Assembly: GCA_000424365.1 (NCBI GenBank)
Contig: AUJT01000002.1
Span: forward strand, 248,001-312,000
Source of the DNA: Lachnospiraceae bacterium NK4A144
Lineage (GTDB): Bacteria; Bacillota; Clostridia; Lachnospirales; Lachnospiraceae
Direction: 5' to 3'
DNA length: 64,000 bases
A model generated the notes under the pieces. It made no database searches, was not told the DNA's origin, and was given only the letters and a program-made list of their open reading frames with translations. Below, piece after piece: positions 43,416-53,196 of this stretch. How positions within the stretch are numbered: the stretch's first letter is position 1; each line of letters opens with the position of its first letter. A program made the position numbers and the translations under genes.

Positions 43416-46400
43416 TCAGCCTATAAGATCAAACAGACTTAACTGGTTACTGTCCGGGATATTTCCGAGAAGTCCCAGTTCTTTTAACTTATCTGCTTTG
43501 TTTCTTGAGCATCCTGTACGGATACAGAAATCATCAACTGACAGGAATTCTCCCTTATCCGCAGCATTTGTGATTGCGTTTACGAGATCATCCGCATCTT
43601 TTCCACCCATTCCGGGTACGGTATTGAGCGCCGGCATGATACGCTTATCATCTACCTGACGGAAATATTTCGCATCGACCGTATTTAGATCTATCGGCGC
43701 AAAATCAAATCCACGAGCGTACATTTCCAGAACCAGATTCATGTTTCGGATAGTATCGAGCTCGGTAGCGGTCATTTTATTTTTCCCGACTTCCTTCTGC
43801 TTATCCGTCAATTTTTTCAGTTCTTCCTCGAGTCGTCCCCGTCCGCGGCACATGGTCTCATAGTTCAGTCCTCCTCCTCCCTTTACGGCACGGATCGAGA
43901 AAAATGCCGAGTAATACGCAAGGGGCCTGTACACCTTAAACCACGCAACACGCCACGCCATCATAACGTACGCGGCTGCATGAGCCTTAGGGAACATGTA
44001 CTTTATCTTTAGACAGGACTCGATATACCAATCAGGTACATCGTGTTCTATCATGGCCTCTTTCATCTCAGGCTTCAGTCCTTTACCCTTTCGAACAGAC
44101 TCCATAGTCTTAAATGAGAGCGCCGGATCCATTCCCTTTGCGATGAGATAGATCATGATATCATCTCGACAGCATATGCATTCTGCGAGCTTCAGTCCCT
44201 TTTCTTTAATGAGCAGTTCCGCATTTCCCGCATACACGTCTGTACCGTGAGACAGACCAGAAATACGGATAAGGTCAGAAAACGACACGGGTTTCGTGTC
44301 CAAAAGCATCTGTATGGCAAAGTCGGTACCATACTCAGGTACACCAAGTGTTCCGGTCTTTACGCCGCCTATATCTTCCGGCTTGATCCCGAGAGCATCT
44401 GTATTTGAAAAAAGCGACATTACTTTTTTATCATCAAGCGGTATTTCCAGCGGATCTACACCCGTAGCGTCCTGAAGGAAACGTATCATCGTAGGATCAT
44501 CGTGTCCGAGGATATCGAGCTTCAGAAGGTTATGGTCGATGGAATGGTATTCAAAATGAGTCGTGATGATATTTGTTGACATATCGTTAGCCGGCTTCTG
44601 AATAGGAGTAAAGGAGTAGATCTGCTCTCCTCTCGGCATTACCACGATTCCACCCGGGTGCTGTCCGGTCGTTCGGAGTACCCCCTCGCACCCATGCGCT
44701 ATCCTCTCTATCTCCGCACGGCGTTTATGCTCATTATGGCGTTCATCTTCATAGTACTTGAGCACATATCCATATGCTGTTTTTTCCGCAAGAGTACCGA
44801 TAGTTCCCGCACGGAAAGTCTGTCCGGCACCGAAGATTACTTCCGTGTATTTATGCGCCTTTGACTGATAATCTCCCGAGAAGTTCAGATCGATATCAGG
44901 CTCTTTATCTCCGGAGAATCCAAGGAAAGTTTCAAACGGGATATCAAATCCCATTTTCATGAGCTTCGCCCCACATTTCGGGCATACGGCATCCGGCATA
45001 TCACATCCCGACATACCTCTCCTCTGGAAATCTTTTACAACTTCTGATTCAAAGTCATAGTAATGACATTCCGGACAGAGATAATGCGCCGCAAGTGAAT
45101 TAACCTCAGTGATACCTGCCATATTTGCGACAAAGGATGATCCAACGGATCCTCGTGATCCTACCAGATATCCGTCCTCTACAGATTTCCAAACGAGCTT
45201 CTGCGCGATAACGTACATAACGGCGTATCCGTTACCGATAATGGATTTCAGCTCGACCTCCAGTCGGTCGGAAACCTGATGCGGAAGATCATCTCCGTAG
45301 AGCTCACGTGCTTTGTTGTAGCAGATATCTCTAAGCATCTGATCGGAGTTTTCGATAACAGGCGGAGCCTTATCCGGACGCACCGGAGAAATATAATCGA
45401 TCATATCAGCGATCATATTTGGATTTGTGAGTACTACTTCACGTGCCTTATCTTCTCCGAGATACATAAACTCCTGCAGCATCTCATCCGTAGTCCTGAG
45501 GTATAAAGGAGCCTGATTATCCGCATCATCAAAGCCTTTACCAAACTGTATGATACGCCTGTAGATCTCATCCTGAGGATCAAGAAAATGTACATCGCAG
45601 GTAGCAACAACCGGCTTTTTAAATTCTTCTCCGAGTTTTACTATCCTGCGGTTTATATCCTGCAGATCTTCTACCGTATCAAAGCCCGAGTCCTCTTTTT
45701 CCAAAAGGAACTGGTTATTTCCTATGGGCTGGATTTCGAGATAGTCATAAAAATCCACCACACGCGCGAGATTTTCTTCCGGAATCTCTCTTTCAAGCGC
45801 ACGGAACAATTCTCCTGCTTCACAGGCCGAACCGACGATTATTCCCTCACGATACTCCTGCAGTTTGGACTTTGGTATCCTGGGACGGCGTCTCCAGTAA
45901 TTTATATGCGCCATAGAGACCAGTCTGTACAGATTTACACGGCCTATCTCATTTTTCGCAAGAAGAATTATATGAAATGTCGGAAGTTTACGGATTCCCT
46001 CAGGCGTAACTATCATGTTTTCCTGAAGCTCTTCCATGGTCTCTATATTTTTTTCCTCAATCATTTTTTGACAAAGGCGTAAAAATATTTCTGCCGTGCA
46101 TTCCGCATCATCTACCGCACGGTGATGATTTTCCAGAGATACTTTCAGTTCATCCGCAACTGTATCCAGCTTGTAGTTTTTCAGATCAGGCAGCAGAAAA
46201 CGTGCCATCTCGACCGTATCCACCACTGCTTTATCAAAAGGTAGATTCAGTCTTTCAGCATTTTTCGAAATAAAGCTCGTATCAAACTTCGCATTATGAG
46301 CCACCATGATAGCATCCTTGGAAAACTCAAGAAATCCAGGCAACACAGCTTCTACATTTCCCGCATCTCGGACCATATTGTCATTTATGCTCGTGAGTTC

Positions 46401-47999
46401 CTGTATACGGAACGGGATCGGAATCTCAGGATTTATAAATTCGTCATAATGGTCTACGATCACACCATTTTCTACACGTACCGCACCGATCTCTATGATC
46501 TTGTCCTTATTTGGAGAAAATCCTGTAGTCTCGATATCAAATACCACGTAGGTATCCTTCAGCGTATGCTCCGTCTTCCCATCGCCTTTTCCGATATTAA
46601 AGAACGCTTCTCTCATATCATCTACGAGATAGCCTTCACATCCGTATATCACCTTAAAATCAGGATTTGAGAGATCTGCCTTTACATGATTTGCCACAGG
46701 GAAAACCTGCACATTTCCATGATCTGTGATCGCGCAGGCATTCCAGCCCCATTTATCCGCGCGCTTCAAAATGTCGGAAACATCGCTCACTCCATCCATT
46801 TCCGAATATTTGGTATGACAATGGAGCTCCACGCGTTTCTCGGGAGCCGTATCCATCCTCGGACGGATGAAAGACCCTATTTTCTTTATTCCACGGATGC
46901 TTCCGATGACAACATCATGGTCAAAGTTATCCATCTGGGCAAATCCATGAACCTTTACAAACTGCCCGGGTTTACCCTTTTCAAGCCCTCCGGCTCCGAT
47001 AGCTTCCCTAAATTCCGGGAGCTCCTCATTTTTAAGGAAAAGCTTCATAGTGATGGAATCAGTATAGTCTGTGATGTCGATAGAGACTATCGTTCTCTCA
47101 TTTCTGATCTCATGCTCTTCATAAAAGATCAGCTGTCCCTTGATAACAACTTCTCCTATCTCACCGACTATTTCCTTGATCGGGATAGGCTCGTCATCAA
47201 AATCAGATCCACGGATGACATCAGGATTATTGGACCTCTTCTGAAATCCTCCGCCTCTTGAAAATCTTCCGTTTCTCTTTCCGCCAAAGTTTCCGCCGCT
47301 TCCCGGAGAAGTGCTTCCTGATTTCTTTTCCGAGGCTGCCTTCTGATCGGCAGATTTCTCTGCCTTTTCGTCTTTCTTTTCTTCCTGCTTTTCCGCCTTT
47401 TGTCCGGCAGCTTCCAGAGCTCTCCGGGTTATCTCAGCGATCTGCTGCTGAACACGGATTTCTGCTTCGCGCGTTCCTTCCGGCTTTTCTTCTGCTTTAT
47501 ATGAGATTCGTATATCCGCATGCAGTCCACAGCGGACATTCATCACATGCGCCAGATAATCCGCGAGTCTTTCGCCTTCCTGATGAGATATCAGATTGTC
47601 AGGGATCGTGAGAGTCACGAGACCGTTCTGTCCGTAAGAAATATTTGCATGACGGTACATCTGATTCAGGATAGGTTCTTCCTCTCTAAGCTCCATGGAA
47701 ACTGATTCTTTATACGCATCCATAAGGCTTTCCGGAGTATACTGATCCGAAAGCAGAAATGATTCATGCAGTCTGAAAGAAACTCTGGCTCTGGGAAAGA
47801 GCTGCTTTGCGAGTTCTCTTTCTGCTCTATGTACCTGATCTTTTGATATGAGATTAGGGCTTTCTATATAGACATGAAAAACATCACGACTTGTAGTTGT
47901 TCTTATCTTTTTTACTCCTACGTACTGAAAGAGCTGTCCGGTTTCTCCGGACAGCTTCAGTGTAGGAAATACTTCATAAAATGATTTGGCAGTACTCAT
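43416..47999 (-). CDS. polC: DNA polymerase III alpha subunit, PolC type
   Basis: A 1527-residue Gram-positive replicative polymerase. After an N-terminal region with a Lys/Glu/Gly-rich linker (~195-265) comes an OB fold (~285-385). The PHP domain starts VELHCHTKYSEMDGVSD; the embedded DEDD exonuclease runs from YVVFDIETTGFSP to HHRAVDDAECTAEIF. A four-Cys zinc site follows (CPECHYYDF...CPKCGAKL). The palm has EPDIDLNFSGDYQ and later GKGLKPEM and PKAHAAAYVMMAWR; helix-hairpin-helix motifs close the protein. Synthesises the leading and lagging strands. Lies 21 bases downstream of ispG, typical for Clostridia. Confidence 0.98.
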   Translation of the reverse strand: MSTAKSFYEVFPTLKLSGETGQLFQYVGVKKIRTTTSRDVFHVYIESPNLISKDQVHRAERELAKQLFPRARVSFRLHESFLLSDQYTPESLMDAYKESVSMELREEEPILNQMYRHANISYGQNGLVTLTIPDNLISHQEGERLADYLAHVMNVRCGLHADIRISYKAEEKPEGTREAEIRVQQQIAEITRRALEAAGQKAEKQEEKKDEKAEKSADQKAASEKKSGSTSPGSGGNFGGKRNGRFSRGGGFQKRSNNPDVIRGSDFDDEPIPIKEIVGEIGEVVIKGQLIFYEEHEIRNERTIVSIDITDYTDSITMKLFLKNEELPEFREAIGAGGLEKGKPGQFVKVHGFAQMDNFDHDVVIGSIRGIKKIGSFIRPRMDTAPEKRVELHCHTKYSEMDGVSDVSDILKRADKWGWNACAITDHGNVQVFPVANHVKADLSNPDFKVIYGCEGYLVDDMREAFFNIGKGDGKTEHTLKDTYVVFDIETTGFSPNKDKIIEIGAVRVENGVIVDHYDEFINPEIPIPFRIQELTSINDNMVRDAGNVEAVLPGFLEFSKDAIMVAHNAKFDTSFISKNAERLNLPFDKAVVDTVEMARFLLPDLKNYKLDTVADELKVSLENHHRAVDDAECTAEIFLRLCQKMIEEKNIETMEELQENMIVTPEGIRKLPTFHIILLAKNEIGRVNLYRLVSMAHINYWRRRPRIPKSKLQEYREGIIVGSACEAGELFRALEREIPEENLARVVDFYDYLEIQPIGNNQFLLEKEDSGFDTVEDLQDINRRIVKLGEEFKKPVVATCDVHFLDPQDEIYRRIIQFGKGFDDADNQAPLYLRTTDEMLQEFMYLGEDKAREVVLTNPNMIADMIDYISPVRPDKAPPVIENSDQMLRDICYNKARELYGDDLPHQVSDRLEVELKSIIGNGYAVMYVIAQKLVWKSVEDGYLVGSRGSVGSSFVANMAGITEVNSLAAHYLCPECHYYDFESEVVKDFQRRGMSGCDMPDAVCPKCGAKLMKMGFDIPFETFLGFSGDKEPDIDLNFSGDYQSKAHKYTEVIFGAGQTFRAGTIGTLAEKTAYGYVLKYYEDERHNEHKRRAEIERIAHGCEGVLRTTGQHPGGIVVMPRGEQIYSFTPIQKPANDMSTNIITTHFEYHSIDHNLLKLDILGHDDPTMIRFLQDATGVDPLEIPLDDKKVMSLFSNTDALGIKPEDIGGVKTGTLGVPEYGTDFAIQMLLDTKPVSFSDLIRISGLSHGTDVYAGNAELLIKEKGLKLAECICCRDDIMIYLIAKGMDPALSFKTMESVRKGKGLKPEMKEAMIEHDVPDWYIESCLKIKYMFPKAHAAAYVMMAWRVAWFKVYRPLAYYSAFFSIRAVKGGGGLNYETMCRGRGRLEEELKKLTDKQKEVGKNKMTATELDTIRNMNLVLEMYARGFDFAPIDLNTVDAKYFRQVDDKRIMPALNTVPGMGGKDADDLVNAITNAADKGEFLSVDDFCIRTGCSRNKADKLKELGLLGNIPDSNQLSLFDLIG

Positions 48000-48020
48000 T
48001 TATGCTCCTATGAATATCGA

Positions 48021-49079
48021 TCAAAGATTCTCTGCCTTATCGAGTTCTTCTTTCAGTGCTCCTAAAAGCTCTGCTTCAGGAACCTTACGTAAAATAACTC
48101 CCTTGCTGAAGATAAGGCCTTCTCCATCTCCTCCTGCGACACCAAAATCAGCTTCTCTTGCTTCTCCGGGTCCGTTTACCACACAACCCATTACAGCAAC
48201 CTTAAAGTTTTTGTGGTATCCCTGCACGAGATTTTCTACTTTATTTGCGAGATCGATAAGATTGATCCTGGTACGTCCGCAGGTCGGGCAGGAAACAACT
48301 TCCACGCCGCCCTCTCTGAGTCCGAGAGATCTGAGTATGATACGCGCACTCTTTATTTCTTCTACAGGATCACCTGTAAGAGATACACGGATCGTATCAC
48401 CTATGCCCTGATATAAAATTATGCCCAGTCCAACTCCGGATTTGATGTTTCCGCTGATAACAGTTCCGGACTCTGTGATACCTACATGAAGCGGATACTG
48501 AGTCTTTTTTGCTATCTGCTCATAGGCATGCGCGCACATCATTACATTTGATGACTTTATGCTGATCACGATATTGTCATAATCATGATCTTCTATCATC
48601 CTGACTTTATCTAAAGCACTCTCTACGAGACCTTCAGCCGTTACTCCGCCATACTTTTCAATAAGCGGCTTTTCAAGCGAACCGGAATTTACTCCCACAC
48701 GTATCGGAACATTTCTTTCCTTACATGCAGCTACAACCTTTGCAAGCTTCTCCTCGCCGCCGATATTTCCGGGATTTATACGGATCTTATCTGCGCCGTT
48801 TTCAAGAGCAGCAAGTGCCATGTGATAATCAAAGTGAATATCTGCTACGAGAGGGATATGTATCCTCTTTTTTATTTCTTTGATAGCTTCTGCACATTCA
48901 ATAGTAGGAACAGTGCAGCGGATTATCTCACAGCCTGCTTCTTCAAGCTTTAATATCTGTGCCACCGTTGCTTCTACGTCATCAGTCCTTGTATTTGTCA
49001 TTGACTGGATAGCAACAGGTGCGCCACCGCCGATAACTGTATTTCCTATATATATTTTCTTTGTATTATCTCTGTACAT
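48021..49079 (-). CDS. ispG: (E)-4-hydroxy-3-methylbut-2-enyl-diphosphate synthase
   Basis: A 352-residue IspG (GcpE) of the MEP isoprenoid route. It starts MYRDNTKKIYIGNTVIGG, with PVAIQSMTNTRTDD, ADIHFDYHMAL and RINPGNIGG. The 4Fe-4S cluster cysteines lie in VSCPTCGRTRI and GCVVNGPGEA. ATG at 49079 is set by AGGAG. Together with dxr nearby, this shows use of the MEP pathway. Confidence 0.96.
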   Translation of the reverse strand: MYRDNTKKIYIGNTVIGGGAPVAIQSMTNTRTDDVEATVAQILKLEEAGCEIIRCTVPTIECAEAIKEIKKRIHIPLVADIHFDYHMALAALENGADKIRINPGNIGGEEKLAKVVAACKERNVPIRVGVNSGSLEKPLIEKYGGVTAEGLVESALDKVRMIEDHDYDNIVISIKSSNVMMCAHAYEQIAKKTQYPLHVGITESGTVISGNIKSGVGLGIILYQGIGDTIRVSLTGDPVEEIKSARIILRSLGLREGGVEVVSCPTCGRTRINLIDLANKVENLVQGYHKNFKVAVMGCVVNGPGEAREADFGVAGGDGEGLIFSKGVILRKVPEAELLGALKEELDKAENL

Positions 49080-49189
49080 TCTCTTAAACTCCTGAAAACA
49101 AAATGAATTACTGTTCACTCGCTTAGATATGAACAGTCACCAAAATTATTTATCGTAATCAGCAAGTATCATATCACGATTCGATTTGT

Positions 49190-50728
49190 TTATCTATGGT
49201 CAATAAATTGACGCACTACAAATTCCGCCTTTTCCTCAGATCTATGCCCAACTTCGTCAACAGCTGACATTTTCAGGATATACCGTCCCGGTTTTGTGAT
49301 TTTTCTTCCATCATATTTTATTCCGTTAAGAGTTAACGAGCTCGTCACAAACGAATAGTCCCGTATAAGATTTCGTGGATCATCCGTAAATGAAATGCTT
49401 GTAAAGGTCTTTTTATCAAGCGGAGAAAAATCCATAAGCACGGGACTGGTCTTATCGATCGTAAAGTAACCAGTCTGTTCAGACACATGTCCGGAATAGT
49501 CTTCTCCATGCAGTATTACCTTGTAACTGCCTTCCTCACGCACCGTGAATTTCCCCGGGCTTGCAGTTATTTTCTGAAGCACTTCACCGTCCATTCCGCA
49601 CCTTTCGATCTTCATCACTGTTTTTTTCAGATTGAGATCAATAGCTGAAACATAACTAAAAATCGTTACATTTCCATCGTACACCTTATAATCATCAAAA
49701 CCTTTTATACCGATTTCCGGGTCGCTGCCCATTCCGTTTATGGAAAGTGTCTGCTTATAGATTTTCACGGCTGAACTATCTGTCTCCGGATCATTGTCTT
49801 CTACCTGTAGAATTGATTCCTCATAATATTTCTCTTTGATTTCCTGATCACTTTCGCCTATATTACCGGATATTGTGGGCATTCGCTTTTCAACTTCTAT
49901 TATTTCTTCTGTCTTTTGTTCTCCGGCAGTTACTCCCATATATATCCCTGTAAATGCAGATACTAAAAACGATAATGCAAGGATAGTCGTGACGATCCTT
50001 TTTCTAAATCCCAAGAATTGTAGAACGGATTTCTTGAATTCTGACACAGATTGAAACCTTTTTTCCGGATCATCTTCTGTGGCTTTTCTAAGTATTTTTT
50101 TCCACGCTGCATTTCTATAGGGGATTGTTTCTATAGTGCGCCCCAGTGAATAAATATCCGATCTTTCATCTGAGTAACCTTCGAATTGTTCCGGCGCTGC
50201 AAACGCCTTTGTTCCGAGTGATACTCTATCGGCTCCGGTATTATCAAGCCGCTCTTTTGCCGTCCCAAAGTCGATGAGACACAAGGAACCGTCCGGTCTA
50301 ACCATGATATTTTCCGGTTTCATGTCCCTGTAGATTATCGGCGGCTTTTTACTGTGAAGCTCCTCCAGCACTCCCAATAATTCCAGTGTCCATTGCTGTA
50401 CCTTTGATGCTGCATATTCCGGATCTTGTTTTATGATCGTGTCGAGGTTTTTCCCTTCCACATACTCCATCACCAGATATACCGAATCTTCTTCACGAAA
50501 TATATCCACGATCCTTACAAGATTTTTATGTTTAATCCTGCGAAGTATATCTGCCTCCGCAAAGATACTGTCTACCAGATACGAATGCTCCGGATCATTA
50601 CATCGTATGCGTTTAAGTGCCCATTTCATGCTGAGATGCGTATCTACTGCCAGATAAACATCACTCATTCCTCCACTACCAAGTTGCCGCCGGATATCAT
50701 ACTTTTCTCCGACAATCAGAGTGATCAC
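49190..50728 (-). CDS. Membrane-anchored serine/threonine protein kinase with extracellular domain
   Basis: A 512-residue kinase. Residues ~8-245 are the catalytic domain: glycine loop LGSGGMSDVY, Lys in MKWALKRI, catalytic loop IIYRDMKPENIMV (YRD in place of HRD), LIDFGTAKE, AAPEQFEG. One transmembrane helix (IVTTILALSFLVSAFTGIYM, ~250) leads to a ~240-residue outer part made of Ig/Ca-binding-like strands, not PASTA repeats. It ends with two immunoglobulin-like units (FTVREEGSYKVILHGEDYSG; ITKPGRYILKMSAVDEVGH). It has its own promoter at 50848 and a terminator-like hairpin in the leader. It interrupts the usual rseP-ispG linkage. The outer domain may sense a wall or surface cue; target unknown. 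Confidence 0.9.
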   Translation of the reverse strand: MITLIVGEKYDIRRQLGSGGMSDVYLAVDTHLSMKWALKRIRCNDPEHSYLVDSIFAEADILRRIKHKNLVRIVDIFREEDSVYLVMEYVEGKNLDTIIKQDPEYAASKVQQWTLELLGVLEELHSKKPPIIYRDMKPENIMVRPDGSLCLIDFGTAKERLDNTGADRVSLGTKAFAAPEQFEGYSDERSDIYSLGRTIETIPYRNAAWKKILRKATEDDPEKRFQSVSEFKKSVLQFLGFRKRIVTTILALSFLVSAFTGIYMGVTAGEQKTEEIIEVEKRMPTISGNIGESDQEIKEKYYEESILQVEDNDPETDSSAVKIYKQTLSINGMGSDPEIGIKGFDDYKVYDGNVTIFSYVSAIDLNLKKTVMKIERCGMDGEVLQKITASPGKFTVREEGSYKVILHGEDYSGHVSEQTGYFTIDKTSPVLMDFSPLDKKTFTSISFTDDPRNLIRDYSFVTSSLTLNGIKYDGRKITKPGRYILKMSAVDEVGHRSEEKAEFVVRQFIDHR

Positions 50729-50782
50729 CTCCTGCTTTATTATATTTTCAATGCTTGATAATTGATGGGAATTCCATCTAAG

Positions 50783-50806
50783 AAAAAAATCCGACTTTGT
50801 CGGTCT
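50783..50806 (-). terminator. Terminator-like hairpin in the kinase leader
   Basis: Minus-strand CCGAC-AAA-GTCGG followed by A and seven T, between the promoter (50848) and the kinase start. Short stem, so it may act as an attenuator rather than a full stop. Confidence 0.45.
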
Positions 50807-50847
50807 TTAAGAGAATTGCGTAAATGAACTATACGCGAACCTGTTTA

Positions 50848-50876
50848 GTATAAACACGCATAATGTATACTGTCAA
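50848..50876 (-). promoter_or_regulatory. Sigma-A promoter of the kinase gene
   Basis: Minus strand TTGACA, 17-base spacer, TTATAC; 120 bases before the kinase start. Confidence 0.7.
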
Positions 50877-50879
50877 CAT

Positions 50880-50932
50880 AAAAAAAACAGCCATCAGGGT
50901 TATCCTCGTTAAAAATTAACCCTAATGACTGT
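50880..50932 (-). terminator. Terminator of the pyrH-to-rseP operon
   Basis: Minus-strand 16-bp stem ACAGTCATTAGGGTTA / TAACCCTGATGGCTGT with few mismatches, then eight T; 50 bases after the rseP stop. Confidence 0.92.
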
Positions 50933-50982
50933 ATTTTCCCACGCTTGCGCTAAGAATATGTCTAAGTCGGATTCTTTATTAT

Positions 50983-52020
50983 CTAACGGAAAAATCTCGA
51001 GATATCGTTAAAACATACAAGGAACATCAGTACCAGCAAAACCACCATACCGATGAAATGAACAAATGCTTCTGCCTTCCGATTGACCGGACGTCCTAAA
51101 ATCGCCTCCAGGATCAGAAATACAAGTCTTCCACCATCAAGTGCTGGAACAGGAAGCAAATTCATCACTCCTAAGTTAGCAGTTAGAAGTATCGTGAGCA
51201 TCATCATATTTATCCATATGTAAAAAATACCACTAGGCTTCGACTGCTCGTATACATCACCAACAACCTGCGCTACACCTACAGGTCCTGCTACATCGTC
51301 CTTGGTGACTTTGCCCTTAAAAATCATACCGAGACTCTTCCAGGTAACCTCGATCCAATATCTGACTTCCGCTGCGCTGTAACGGATAGTTTGCAGGACA
51401 TTTCCCTTAACTCGCGCTCCGCCCATGATGCCAAAAAGATATCGTCCTGCCTCAGCATTGTAAACCGGTTCCAGAATAGTCTTGTATAACTGTCCGTCTC
51501 TGCGGTATGTTATTTCTTTTGCTTCGCCTTCATTCAGCATGAGGTCCAGACTGATGTCACGATAGATCTCAATATGGTCAGAACCAACCTTTACTATCTC
51601 GTCTCCGGTTTTTAATCCGGCTTTTTCTGCAGGATACCCTTCCATGACATCCGACACTATCGGTGCATCATAGCCGATACTTCCTACAACAAAAAGCGAA
51701 AGAAAGAATGCCAGAACGAAATTCATAAAGGGACCGGCAAAAACAGTTGCGATCCTCGCCATTACAGGAGCGTTCACAAAAGAAGTCGGACTGCTGTCCA
51801 GTTCATCTCCATCAAAACCCTCAAACTGGCAGGCGCCGCCAAAAGGCAGTGCTTTTATGGAATACTTGGTTCCACCCCGGGTAAATCCCCATATAGTGGG
51901 ACCAAGTCCAAGAGAAAACTCTACAACACCTATTCCGCTTTTCTTGCCTATTATAAAGTGGCCACCCTCATGTACCAGTATTATTACTGTAAATATAAGT
52001 ATAAATAAGATTATCTGCAC
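50983..52020 (-). CDS. rseP: RIP-type zinc metalloprotease (site-2 protease)
   Basis: A 345-residue membrane protease (RasP/RseP). HExxH is in ILVHEGGHFIIGKKSG within the first helix (residues ~16-20); the second metal motif is NLLPVPALDGGRL near residue 295. One PDZ domain lies between (YPAEKAGLKTGDEIVKVG). It cleaves anti-sigma factors and signal-peptide remnants within the membrane. Last gene before the operon terminator. Confidence 0.95.
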   Translation of the reverse strand: MQIILFILIFTVIILVHEGGHFIIGKKSGIGVVEFSLGLGPTIWGFTRGGTKYSIKALPFGGACQFEGFDGDELDSSPTSFVNAPVMARIATVFAGPFMNFVLAFFLSLFVVGSIGYDAPIVSDVMEGYPAEKAGLKTGDEIVKVGSDHIEIYRDISLDLMLNEGEAKEITYRRDGQLYKTILEPVYNAEAGRYLFGIMGGARVKGNVLQTIRYSAAEVRYWIEVTWKSLGMIFKGKVTKDDVAGPVGVAQVVGDVYEQSKPSGIFYIWINMMMLTILLTANLGVMNLLPVPALDGGRLVFLILEAILGRPVNRKAEAFVHFIGMVVLLVLMFLVCFNDISRFFR

Positions 52021-52033
52021 TTATTCACTCCGG

Positions 52034-53173
52034 TTATGCTAAAAACCCCTCTCGGGCTTCTCTTTCTGCGTCAAAGATCTGATCCAGAGTCGGTTTCTCA
52101 ATGACATGGTGCTTCTGCATAGCGCCTTCTATAGTCTCAGGTATCTCAAGATAACGGATCTTTCCCTTAAGGAAAAGCTTTACAGCTTCCTCATTTGCGG
52201 CATTAAATACAGTCGGCATGGTTCCGCCTGTTCTTGCAGCTCTGAATGCAAGAGACAGACCACGGAATGTGCTTGTATCCGGCTTCTCAAATGTCAGATC
52301 CCTGATAGCAAAGAGATCCAGTCTCTTTCTCTTAAGCGGCATTCTGTGCGGATAGAAAAGCGCATACTGGATCGGCAGATGCATATCCGGCACGCCCATC
52401 TGTCCTATTACAGCTCCGTCAGTAAACTGAACTGCCGAATGAAGGATACTCTGTGGATGTACAACAACCTCGATATCATCATAGGATACATCAAAGAGCC
52501 AATGCGCCTCCATTACCTCAAGGCCCTTATTTACAAGAGTTGATGAATCAATGGTAACTTTGGGTCCCATGTCCCAGTTTGGATGCTTCAGCGCTTCCGC
52601 AGCAGTCATCATTTCAAGATCGGATCTTTCACGTCCGCGGAAAGGTCCGCCTGAAGCTGTGAGAAGGATCTTTTCGATCTTTTCATGTTCTTCGCCCTGT
52701 AATGACTGGAAGATCGCTGAATGCTCAGAGTCCACAGGGAGCAGTCTAACGTTGTGCTTTCTAACAGCATCTGTAATGATATGACCTGCTGTTACCAGTG
52801 TCTCTTTATTTGCAAGAGCTACATCTTTTCCTGCTTCGATAGCTGCAAGTGTCGGACGGATACCGATCATTCCTACGATAGCACCTACAACTATATCTGC
52901 TTCAGCAAGTGTAGCGGCCTTTATAAGTCCGTCCATTCCGGCCAAAACTTCTGTATTAGTATCTTTTACACGCTCTTTCAGATCTGATGCAGCTTTCTCA
53001 TCATAAAGAACTGCCACTTTAGGCTCATACTTTCTGATCTGAGATTCCATCATAACTACATTTCGTCCTGCAGCCAATGCGATGATATTCAGAGAATCAG
53101 AGTAAGCATCAACTATATCAAGTGTCTGTGTTCCGATCGATCCGGTCGAACCAAGTAAAGAAATATTTTTCAC
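52034..53173 (-). CDS. dxr: 1-deoxy-D-xylulose 5-phosphate reductoisomerase (GTG start)
   Basis: A 379-residue Dxr, second enzyme of the MEP pathway. NADPH loop ISLLGSTGSIGTQTLDIV, ANKETLVTAG, LPVDSEHSAIFQ, ASGGPFRGR and HPNWDMGPKVTIDSSTLVNKGLEVMEAHWLF are canonical. The start is GTG at 53173, placed five bases after a perfect AGGAGG. The longer frame starting at 53200 overlaps cdsA and has no ribosome site. Confidence 0.96.
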   Translation of the reverse strand: MKNISLLGSTGSIGTQTLDIVDAYSDSLNIIALAAGRNVVMMESQIRKYEPKVAVLYDEKAASDLKERVKDTNTEVLAGMDGLIKAATLAEADIVVGAIVGMIGIRPTLAAIEAGKDVALANKETLVTAGHIITDAVRKHNVRLLPVDSEHSAIFQSLQGEEHEKIEKILLTASGGPFRGRERSDLEMMTAAEALKHPNWDMGPKVTIDSSTLVNKGLEVMEAHWLFDVSYDDIEVVVHPQSILHSAVQFTDGAVIGQMGVPDMHLPIQYALFYPHRMPLKRKRLDLFAIRDLTFEKPDTSTFRGLSLAFRAARTGGTMPTVFNAANEEAVKLFLKGKIRYLEIPETIEGAMQKHHVIEKPTLDQIFDAEREAREGFLA

Positions 53174-53196
53174 CTTAACCTCCTCTAGAATGATGA

